A model generated the notes under the pieces. The model was given only the letters and a program-made list of their open reading frames with translations. It was not told the DNA's origin and ran no database searches. A stretch of DNA of 64,000 nucleotides, taken from positions 515,854 through 579,853 of the forward strand of contig NZ_LMVB01000001.1 of assembly GCF_001510645.1 (NCBI RefSeq), written 5' to 3'. Source of the DNA: Paenibacillus sp. FJAT-29882 (GTDB lineage Bacteria; Bacillota; Bacilli; Bacillales; DSM-1321). Shown here piece by piece: positions 29,189 to 36,432 of this stretch (position 1 is the stretch's first letter; each line of letters begins with the position of its first letter). A program made the position numbers and the translations under genes.

Positions 29189-29662
29189 ATGTTGCTTAAG
29201 AAACGAAAGCTTGGTAGAACAATTGAAGAAATCAAAGAAGGCGAAAAGCTAACGCTCACTGAGAAAATGGAAGACAAAGATTTATTGTTATATTTAGGAT
29301 TAACGAATGATGCAAACCCCTTATATATTCAACATGATTATGCCGCGCAGACTACTTTCAAAAAACCACTTGTGCCTCACATTATGCTAATCGGTATCGT
29401 CACTTCAGCTGTCTCCAAATATCTTCCGGGTCCAGGGAGCCATATTTTGTCCCATCATATTGAATTGCCAAATCCGGTCTATCACTATGAAACGATCAAG
29501 TTTCGATTTGAAGTAAAAGAAGTGAATGTTAATGAAAATGAAATGGTAATAGAAGTTGTAGGAGAAAACGATGAAGGAATTTGTATATTAGAAGGTAGAA
29601 TAAAGGTTTGTCCCCCTAGCCAAATTAAAGGAATAGACGGCAGTGTTTTGGAAAGTTTCTAA
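29189..29662 (+). CDS. MaoC-like dehydratase domain protein
   Basis: A 157-residue hotdog-fold protein of the MaoC/(R)-hydratase type. The usual hydratase region reads LYLGLTNDANPLYIQHDYA (Asp and nearby His positions of the family). Hydrated or dehydrated acyl thioesters are the usual family substrates, but the real one is unknown. I start at ATG 29189 after GGAGG; longer readings from 29126 run through the preceding terminator. B. subtilis has no gene between mdh and phoP, while other bacilli carry one like this. It ends in an R3 element. Confidence 0.82.
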   Translation: MLLKKRKLGRTIEEIKEGEKLTLTEKMEDKDLLLYLGLTNDANPLYIQHDYAAQTTFKKPLVPHIMLIGIVTSAVSKYLPGPGSHILSHHIELPNPVYHYETIKFRFEVKEVNVNENEMVIEVVGENDEGICILEGRIKVCPPSQIKGIDGSVLESF

Positions 29663-29763
29663 AAAGATGATGAGCAGGATGTCTCAGGAAGATCAACCTT
29701 AAACTACTACTATATTGTTTCGTTAGTGGTCTGGTCAGAACCTTGCTTATGGGCATCTTTTTA
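29661..29763. terminator. R3-type palindrome after the MaoC-like gene
   Basis: AAAAAGATG at the left and CATCTTTTT at the right close the element. The right half contains GTGGTCTGGTCAGAACC and CTTATGGGCATC, closely similar to the right half of the 3526-3655 element. Confidence 0.5.
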
Positions 29764-29905
29764 TCCTGTATTAATGGGCAGTAACCTCCCACCTTAAGGC
29801 TTAGAGGGATCGAAGAAACATAGGTAGGAGATAAATCGCTCGTAAAACCATAACAATCAGTGAGGGATGAAGAAAACCCCGCTGATTGAAGATTCACTTA
29901 ATATT
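29764..29905. repeat. R1 intergenic repeat, short copy (before phoP)
   Basis: Read in plus sense: ATTAATGGGCAGTAACC, AAGGCTTAGAGGGATCG, AACAATCAGTGAGGGATG, then CCCCGCTGATTGAAG and TTCACTTA. This is the same order as the long copy at 5161-5592 with the middle removed. Its first-module end points toward phoP. Confidence 0.65.
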
Positions 29906-29932
29906 ACTCTTACTCTTTTCCTTATTTTAAAT

Positions 29933-29938
29933 TATAAT
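29933..29938 (+). promoter_or_regulatory. -10 box of phoPR
   Basis: TATAAT about 60 bases before phoP. TTCACT and two TTACTC hexamers just upstream (29893-29917) loosely resemble PhoP boxes, which would fit autoregulation; this is weak. Confidence 0.35.
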
Positions 29939-29997
29939 GAAGATGGATGAGTCGGCTCATTGTGAGTCGCGGGGTAATATATTTTCGGGAGGAAGCT

Positions 29998-30714
29998 ATG
30001 TCTAATAAAATTCTCGTAGTGGATGATGAAAAATCCATTGTTACGTTACTACAATATAATTTAGAGCAATCAGGTTATTCCGTGATTACCGCTTTAGATG
30101 GTGAAGAAGGGTTAAATCGGGCAATTGCCGAAAAACCACAGTTAATTATCCTGGATTTAATGCTTCCAAAACTAGATGGGATTGAAGTTTGTAAGCAACT
30201 GCGCCAGCAAAAAATAATGGTGCCAATCTTAATGTTGACAGCGAAAGATGATGAGTTTGACAAAGTATTAGGATTGGAACTTGGTGCAGATGATTATATG
30301 ACAAAGCCGTTTAGTCCAAGAGAAGTGGTCGCAAGAATTAAAGCGATTCTTAGAAGATCACAAATCAGTCAGGAAGCTGGAGAATCGAATGACGAACGAG
30401 AAGGTGTTCTGAAACTTAATGAATTAGAAATTTACCATGATCGTTATGAAGCTTTTTTTAAGGGGAGATTACTTGAGCTGACTCCAAAGGAATTTGAATT
30501 ATTACTGTATCTTGCACAGCATAAAGGAAGAGTTTTAACAAGAGACCAGCTACTAAGTGCAGTCTGGAATTACGATTTTGCGGGAGATACGAGGATTGTC
30601 GATGTACATATTAGCCATCTTCGAGAAAAAATAGAAGAAGATACAAGAAAGCCAATTTATATTAAAACAATACGTGGTTTAGGGTATAAGCTTGAGGAGC
30701 CGAAACCGGAATGA
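29998..30714 (+). CDS. phoP: Phosphate-response regulator PhoP
   Basis: A 238-residue OmpR-type response regulator that switches on phosphate-starvation genes. The receiver domain has the acidic pair in VVDDEKSI, the phosphoacceptor D53 in IILDLMLPK, and the conserved lysine in DDYMTKPFSPREV. The C-terminal winged helix (about 130-235) has LTPKEFELLLYLAQH and VDVHISHLREKIE. ATG 29998 follows GGGAGGAAG; an upstream in-frame start at 29947 lacks a site. Its stop overlaps the phoR start (ATGA), and phoR encodes its sensor kinase. Confidence 0.96.
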   Translation: MSNKILVVDDEKSIVTLLQYNLEQSGYSVITALDGEEGLNRAIAEKPQLIILDLMLPKLDGIEVCKQLRQQKIMVPILMLTAKDDEFDKVLGLELGADDYMTKPFSPREVVARIKAILRRSQISQEAGESNDEREGVLKLNELEIYHDRYEAFFKGRLLELTPKEFELLLYLAQHKGRVLTRDQLLSAVWNYDFAGDTRIVDVHISHLREKIEEDTRKPIYIKTIRGLGYKLEEPKPE

Positions 30715-32477
30715 CCAAATTCAAGACAAAGCTGTTAGTGGCGATTATCAGCTTGATCATTATTGTTCTTCTGGCAGAGGGGTTACTGCTCGGACAAGTT
30801 TTCAAAAATTACTATGTCAATACATTTAATGAAAGAATGGAAAGAGAAACCATTTTTATCGCCAAGTATATTCAGGAAAACGGGGGAATTTCTGAATTTA
30901 TTCAACAAGGAAAAACAGAAGACTTGGTCAATCTACATGATGCCAATTTCACAATTATCAGGAATGATGGAACGATCCTTTATGATGATAATGTAAACCG
31001 AAATAATCATCCCGAACGTCACGAACATATGCTGAAAAGCATCACTAATCAATTAGATAGAGATAAGCAGAGTGGATTTGTAGAGGGGCCTAAGAGTCTG
31101 CAATATTTTTATAAAACGATACAAAAAGACGGCGCGATTGAGGGTGCAGCTGTATTAAGTAATGAAATAGAAGCAATCGATCAAGTGAACAGTCAAATAT
31201 GGTGGATTTTGACGATAAGCCTTATCGCGTCGCTATGTATTATTACCATGTTTGCGAGCAAAATCGCTTCTAGATACTCTCGTCCTATTGAGGCGGCGGC
31301 GACAACCGCGATTGAGCTTGCAGAAGGAAATTATCGGGCAAGAACCTATGAGCGGAGTTCGGATGAAATAGGCGTGCTTAGTAAATCGTTAAATATTTTG
31401 GCGAGAAATCTTCAAGAATTGCAAATTTCCAGAGATTTGCATGAGGATCGTCTGGAAACTCTGATTGAAAATATTGGTAGTGGCGTGTTGCAAATCGATC
31501 ATAAAGGGCATATTACGATGACGAATCTTGCGTATAAACAACAGTTTAATATGGAAGATACTGATTTATTGTACAAAGTTTATTATGAAGTGATTCCATC
31601 TGCAGAGATTATTGCGATTATTGAAGAAATTTTCATGACGGAAAAAAGCATCAAACGTCAAGTGTTAATTCCACTTACTATTGAAAGAAAACATTTTGAA
31701 GTATACGGAGCGCCGATCATTGTAAAAAATGATGAGTGGAAGGGAATTATTATTGTTTTCCATGACATTACTGAATTAAAAAAGTTAGAACAAATGCGGA
31801 AAGACTTTGTGGCGAATGTGTCGCATGAGTTGAAAACGCCAATCACTTCTATCAAAGGGTTTTCGGAGACCCTGCTGGACGGCGCTTTAAAGGACGAACA
31901 AGCCTTATATGATTTTCTAAAGATCATTTTAAGTGAAAGCGATCGCCTTCAAGAGCTTATTCAAGAATTGTTGGATCTATCTAAAATTGAGCAGCAAGAT
32001 TTTGTTTTACAAATTGAGTCTGTGAATGTTAGTACCATTCTTGAAGAATCCATCGCGATGCTTTGTGGTAAAGCAGAAGAAAAGAATATTAGGTTGGTCC
32101 TTGAAAGTAAGAGTCCTTCTTTATGGGTTGAGGGAGAAGCGAATCGAATTAAACAAATTTTTATCAATCTTATTACGAATGCACTAAATTATACAACAAG
32201 TGAAGGCGAAGTAAAGATTGAAGCATCAGAAGACGCGGACAATGTTCGGGTAGTTGTTCATGATAATGGCATTGGAATCGAAAGCAAAGAACTGCCGCGG
32301 ATATTTGAGCGTTTTTACAGAGTGGATAAGGCAAGAAGTAGGGACTCTGGGGGAACAGGACTAGGTTTAGCGATTGTGAAGCATATTTTGGAAGTTCATA
32401 AAGGGAAAATAACGGTTGAAAGCTGTCCTGGGAAAGGAACGTCGTTTACAGTTCTTTTAAAGAAACATATTCGTTGA
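30711..32477 (+). CDS. phoR: Phosphate sensor histidine kinase PhoR
   Basis: A 588-residue membrane kinase. Transmembrane helix 1 is about residues 8-28 and helix 2 about 163-183, flanking an extracytoplasmic domain. A HAMP linker (about 185-235), a PAS domain (about 245-355), the HisKA helix with phospho-accepting H372 (VSHELKTPITSIKG), and an ATPase domain with NLITNALNYT, DNGIGI and GGTGLGLAIVKHI follow. It overlaps phoP by four bases. The terminator at 32580-32613 ends the operon. Confidence 0.96.
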   Translation: MTKFKTKLLVAIISLIIIVLLAEGLLLGQVFKNYYVNTFNERMERETIFIAKYIQENGGISEFIQQGKTEDLVNLHDANFTIIRNDGTILYDDNVNRNNHPERHEHMLKSITNQLDRDKQSGFVEGPKSLQYFYKTIQKDGAIEGAAVLSNEIEAIDQVNSQIWWILTISLIASLCIITMFASKIASRYSRPIEAAATTAIELAEGNYRARTYERSSDEIGVLSKSLNILARNLQELQISRDLHEDRLETLIENIGSGVLQIDHKGHITMTNLAYKQQFNMEDTDLLYKVYYEVIPSAEIIAIIEEIFMTEKSIKRQVLIPLTIERKHFEVYGAPIIVKNDEWKGIIIVFHDITELKKLEQMRKDFVANVSHELKTPITSIKGFSETLLDGALKDEQALYDFLKIILSESDRLQELIQELLDLSKIEQQDFVLQIESVNVSTILEESIAMLCGKAEEKNIRLVLESKSPSLWVEGEANRIKQIFINLITNALNYTTSEGEVKIEASEDADNVRVVVHDNGIGIESKELPRIFERFYRVDKARSRDSGGTGLGLAIVKHILEVHKGKITVESCPGKGTSFTVLLKKHIR

Positions 32478-32579
32478 GGGGGAAATTAGAATTTACATGA
32501 TTTTAACAATTCTAATACATGCCGTTTATAAATGGGGGTTACAATGAACTAGAAAACCCCATCATCCAGGGAGCAGATG

Positions 32580-32613
32580 AGACGAGGACAACCCCATGTC
32601 CTCGTCTTTTTTG
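32580..32613 (+). terminator. Terminator of phoPR
   Basis: AGACGAGGACA and TGTCCTCGTCT make an 11-base stem followed by six or more T residues. Confidence 0.85.
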
Positions 32614-32621
32614 GCTTTTAT

Positions 32622-32725
32622 ACAAAATCTGTAGGCGTTAAGACGCCACTACTTACTATGAGGGATTAACACGCTACACCCACCTAATCACAATGGAGAG
32701 GCCCCGTGTCCTTCATACGAAATAG
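32622..32725 (-). repeat. R2 intergenic repeat, degenerate partial copy
   Basis: On the minus strand it has GAAGGACACGGGGC, CATTGTGATTAGG, TGTAGCGTGTTA, a GGCGTCTTAACGCC hairpin and ACAGATTTT in the same order as the fuller copies at 47838-48034 and 58693-58888. The GC-rich middle is missing. Confidence 0.6.
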
Positions 32726-32859
32726 TAAGAGATAGTGAACTACCACGAGCCTAAAGGTATCGTGGTTTTACGCCCACAAAATATAAAATTATGAAAATAA
32801 TGAATCCTTTTCCAATATTTATCGTACATAAGAAGAGAGAGAATAAAGGAGGGGTTTCG

Positions 32860-33822
32860 ATGGTAAGTTTAAAAAAGATTTACATAACAACTGGATTGAC
32901 TCTATTGATTATCATATTAGGAATTGTGGCGATTACAACCTGGTATACCGTTGATGAATCAGACCAAGCGGTGATCTTAACATTCGGAAAAGTGGATGAA
33001 ACGATTACTGAACCTGGATTACATGTGAAAATGCCTTGGCCGATTCAATCCGTTGAGAAAGTATCAAAGGAAACATTTAGCCTACAATTTGGCTATACCG
33101 ATAAAGATGGTGTAGTGGAAGATTTTCCGAAAGAAACGAAAATGATTACCGGTGATGAAAACATTGTGCTCGCGGATTTAGTCGTTCAATGGAAAATAAC
33201 TGATCCCGAGAAATATTTATATAACGTTGATGACCCGAACGAACTTTTATATGATTCAACATCTGCGGCACTTCGTAGCATTATCGGCAACTCGAAGATT
33301 GATGATGCACTAACGTCTGGAAAAGCTGAAATTGAAGCAAACGTCAGAGAACTGCTTTCCCACCTGATTGAAAAATACGATATCGGGATTTCGGTCCTTG
33401 CTGTTAAGCTTCAGGATGTTGAGCTTCCGAATAAAGAAGTTCGAAAAGCTTTTACAAATGTTACGGACGCTCGTGAAACGATGAACACGAAGAATAATGA
33501 AGCGCAAAAATATGAAAATCAGAGAATGAATGAAGCAAAAGGGGAAATTGCAGCGATTAATTCTGCTGCAGAAGGAGAAAAAGCTGCCAGAACCGAGCGT
33601 GCTCGCGGGGACGTAGCTGTTTTTGATAAGCTCTATGCAGAATATAAAAATAACCCAGATATTACAAGAGAACGTTTAGTGATTGAAACGCTTGAGCAAG
33701 TCCTTCCAAATGCAGAGATCTATATTATGAATGATGACGGGAATACGATGAAATACTTCCCGATCCGTGCGCTTGAAAAAGAACAGCCAAAAGCACCAGC
33801 TGAAAGTGAGGGAACGGAATGA
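32860..33822 (+). CDS. hflK: HflK-like SPFH/prohibitin-family membrane protein
   Basis: A 320-residue stomatin/prohibitin-fold protein. An N-terminal membrane anchor (about residues 8-28, TGLTLLIIILGIVAITTWY) is followed by the SPFH domain (ESDQAVILTFGKVDETITEPGLHVKMPWP). A charged coiled-coil follows (about 205-270, rich in EAQKYENQRMNEAKGEIAA). With HflC it forms the complex that holds FtsH in E. coli; the same role here is inferred. ATG 32860 follows AAAGGAGGGG; an ORF start at 32791 has no site. It overlaps hflC by four bases. B. subtilis has no such genes between phoR and polA. Confidence 0.88.
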   Translation: MVSLKKIYITTGLTLLIIILGIVAITTWYTVDESDQAVILTFGKVDETITEPGLHVKMPWPIQSVEKVSKETFSLQFGYTDKDGVVEDFPKETKMITGDENIVLADLVVQWKITDPEKYLYNVDDPNELLYDSTSAALRSIIGNSKIDDALTSGKAEIEANVRELLSHLIEKYDIGISVLAVKLQDVELPNKEVRKAFTNVTDARETMNTKNNEAQKYENQRMNEAKGEIAAINSAAEGEKAARTERARGDVAVFDKLYAEYKNNPDITRERLVIETLEQVLPNAEIYIMNDDGNTMKYFPIRALEKEQPKAPAESEGTE

Positions 33823-34748
33823 GTGAAAAAGTAGTCGAATTAAATAGTCGCAAAGGCTTTGGACCGTGGAGAGGATATGTAAGAGTCGGTATTTTCTTCG
33901 TGATATTACTTCTATTATTTCTTATCTTTATTAGTAATGTGTTTGTTGTGAAGGAAGGGGAATATCGAGTCGTCCGTCAATTCGGCGAGGTTGTTCGCAT
34001 TGATAAGACGCCTGGTTTAAAAGTGAAGATCCCTTTTATCCAAAGTGTGACAACGTTGCCGAAGTATCAAATGGGATACGATGTTTCAGAAGCGGAGATT
34101 AATACAAGAGATAAAAAGCGAATCATGATCGATAATTATGCGGTTTGGAGAATTGAAGATCCGAAGAAAATGATTACCAATGCAAGAACAATTGAAAGTG
34201 CTGAAGCAAGAATGGAAGAATTCATTTATTCCGTTGTCCGCACCGAACTTGGTCAATTGAATTACGATGAAATCATCAATGATGAAAAGTCTTCAAGAGG
34301 AAGCCTGAATGATCGAATGACGGACAAAGTAAACGAGCTTCTTAAAGACTCGAATTACGGAATTGTAGTGACAGACGTTCGAATTAAACGAACCGATTTG
34401 CCAGCGGAGAACGAAGCATCTGTGTTCAAACGGATGATTTCAGAACGTGAATCAACCGCACAGCAATATCTTTCAAAAGGTGACGCAGATAAGAACCGTA
34501 TCATGGCCGATACAGACAGAAAGGTTACTGAGCTCTTAGCGACTGCAAAGGCAGAAGCTGAAATCATTCGCGCCCAAGGGGAAGCGGAAGCAGCGAAAGT
34601 ATACAATGCTTCCTTTTCCAAAGATGCTGAATTTTACAGCTTATATCGAACGCTTGAATCGTATAAAAAAACAATTGGCGATGATACGGTTATTATTCTG
34701 CCAGCCAATTCTCCATATGCAGGTCTGTTAATGGGAAACACTAAATAA
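33819..34748 (+). CDS. hflC: HflC-like SPFH/prohibitin-family membrane protein
   Basis: A 309-residue partner of HflK with the same architecture: a membrane anchor (about residues 21-43), an SPFH domain starting KEGEYRVVRQFGEVVRIDKTPGLKVKIPF, then the DTRDKKRI-like edge (INTRDKKRIMIDNY), and a C-terminal alanine/glutamate-rich coiled-coil (TAKAEAEIIRAQGEAEAAK). Translation is coupled to hflK through ATGA. The pair ends at the strong hairpin 34791-34857. Confidence 0.9.
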   Translation: MSEKVVELNSRKGFGPWRGYVRVGIFFVILLLLFLIFISNVFVVKEGEYRVVRQFGEVVRIDKTPGLKVKIPFIQSVTTLPKYQMGYDVSEAEINTRDKKRIMIDNYAVWRIEDPKKMITNARTIESAEARMEEFIYSVVRTELGQLNYDEIINDEKSSRGSLNDRMTDKVNELLKDSNYGIVVTDVRIKRTDLPAENEASVFKRMISERESTAQQYLSKGDADKNRIMADTDRKVTELLATAKAEAEIIRAQGEAEAAKVYNASFSKDAEFYSLYRTLESYKKTIGDDTVIILPANSPYAGLLMGNTK

Positions 34749-34790
34749 TAAATTTCAGAAGTAACCGTTCATTTCTCTTTCTATCATTTT

Positions 34791-34857
34791 CACCAAGAGT
34801 ACCCCTTCCTCAAATTTTTGAAAAAAATTAAGGAGGGGGCACTCTTGGTGCTTTTTA
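34791..34857 (+). terminator. Terminator of hflKC
   Basis: CACCAAGAGTACCCCTTCCT and AGGAGGGGGCACTCTTGGTG are arms of a long near-perfect stem, followed by CTTTTT. Confidence 0.85.
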
Positions 34858-34894
34858 GGTTGTTTTAAAAAATAAATTGTATTATTGGTTTTTG

Positions 34895-34908
34895 CAAACG
34901 TACGTTTG
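34895..34908. promoter_or_regulatory. LexA (SOS) box-like palindrome upstream of the tnpB relic
   Basis: CAAACGTACGTTTG is a perfect 14-base palindrome. It agrees with the Bacillus LexA/DinR consensus CGAACRNRYGTTYG at 13 of 14 positions (A instead of G at position 2). It lies immediately before a TATACT -10 hexamer (34910-34915), where a LexA repressor would act. LexA binding is inferred. Confidence 0.5.
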
Positions 34909-34937
34909 GTATACTATTATTAAGGAGGTGAGACAAG

Positions 34938-36135
34938 ATGACAACGGAAAATGAAGAAAAGAATTATAAAACTCACCAAATAATGTAATCTTTTCGTAAA
35001 GCCATCTAAGAAGAACCTTACGTAGATTATAACTTTTTGGACGCTTTGTTTAAGTTGATTTCGCAAAAAAGATTATCGTTCCCTACCGGCGCAATCAAGT
35101 CAATCAGTAATGAAAGTTGTGTTTCAAAACTGGAAATCGTTTTTTTCTAGTTTAACAGATTATAAGCAAAATCCAACCAAATACAAAGCGAGACCAAGAA
35201 TTCCTAAATATAGTCGCACAACCAAAAAAGAAGTTATTTTCACGAACCAAGATTGTGTGATTAAAGACAAAAAGTTCTTGAAGTTTCCTAAAACAAAAGA
35301 ACGACTAAACATAGGGAAACTAGGTTTCTCAGAAGGAAAGCTAAAACAAGTAAGGGTTATTCCGAAATACAACCAGTGTGTTGTAGAGTTAGTGATGGAT
35401 GTTGCTGCTAAAAAGATTGAATTAGATGATAATAATAGATACATGAGTGTCGATTTAGGAATTGATAATCTTGCAACCATTGTTACCAATACAGGTCGTG
35501 AATCGATATTAGTAAAGGGCAAAAACGTCAAATCCGTTAATCAGTATTACAACAAAAAGAAAGCACACCTTCTTGGAGTTTTAAGGCAAGGAAAACAAAC
35601 AAATGAAGGTCCTTTCACTTCTGAACGATTAGAAAAGTTACATCAAATCAGACACTTAAAAATTAAAGATATTTTTCATAAGGCAAGTTCAGAAGTTATA
35701 AAAATTGCGTTAGAAGAAAACACCAACACGATCATTATTGGGCAAAACAAAGAATGGAAACAAAACATTAACATCAGTAAACGCAACAACCAATCTTTCG
35801 TTAGTATCCCGCGCAGTTTATTTATCAGCATGATTGAATACGGAGCTGCTCAACACGGGATTAAGGTGATGGTTACTGAGGAATCCTATACATCCAAAGC
35901 TAGTTTTCTTGATGGTGACGATATTCCGACTTATGGGAAAGGTGTTGGTAAAAAACACTTCTCAAGTAAGCGAATTAAAAGAGGATTGTATCGTACAGGT
36001 CGTGATTGGTTAATCAATGCAGATATAAATGGTGCAGCGAATATTTTGAAAAAAGCATTGTTGAGGTTCACAAAAGAAAATGAATTCAATATTGAAACGG
36101 TGAATGTTTGGAATCCAAAATCAATTATTATTTAA
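34938..36135 (+). pseudogene. Decayed TnpB (IS200/IS605-family OrfB) gene
   Basis: The start context AAGGAGGTG plus ATG at 34938 encodes MTTENEEKNYKTHQIM and then stops. The frame contains another stop near 35010 and resumes as EEPYVDYNFLDALFK. After a run of six A near 35067-35072 the frame shifts by one base, and continues as DYRSLPAQSSQSVMKVVFQNWK to position 36135. Compared with intact relatives I recall, some 60-90 N-terminal residues are missing. The RuvC-like core is kept: SVDLGIDNLAT (first aspartate), IIIGQNKEWKQN, TEESYTSKASF and the last aspartate in NADINGAANIL. No tnpA partner is present. The protein is very probably inactive. Confidence 0.85.
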
Positions 36136-36330
36136 AAGAAGTCCCAACGGCAAGACCAATGGGATAGAGGGTCTGGGCGTATGTAGACTGCCAATGTGAC
36201 AGCCCCACTGCTCGTTAATCGTTTGGGTTCACTTAGAAATCTTATGAGAATACATCGACACGGCAGAAACCCCTTCCTCAAAAATGCGTTAGCGTTTAGG
36301 TGGGAGTATTCATATCTACTCGTGGTAGAA
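36136..36330 (+). mobile_element. Right end of the TnpB element (possible omega-RNA remnant)
   Basis: After the tnpB stop come several GC-rich hairpin-forming blocks (GGGTCTGGGCGTATGTAGACTGCC, written here as two parts GGGTCTGGGC and GTAGACTGCC). The end reads AACCCCTTCCTC, ATGCGTTAGCG, TTAGGTGGGAG, an imperfect terminal hairpin typical of IS200/IS605 right ends. TnpB guide RNAs usually derive from this region. The exact boundary is uncertain. Confidence 0.45.
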
Positions 36331-36432
36331 TATAGAGATGGGAAGAACGGTTTTTTAAAATAAAAAACAAGATAATTGACTATAGAATTGGTTTTTGAAA
36401 TCCAGTGTTTTTGTAAAAGGAGGATTCTCAGT

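Noticed and set aside
34870..36330. Complete, active IS605-type transposon
   Set aside because: No tnpA is present and the tnpB gene is broken in at least three places.
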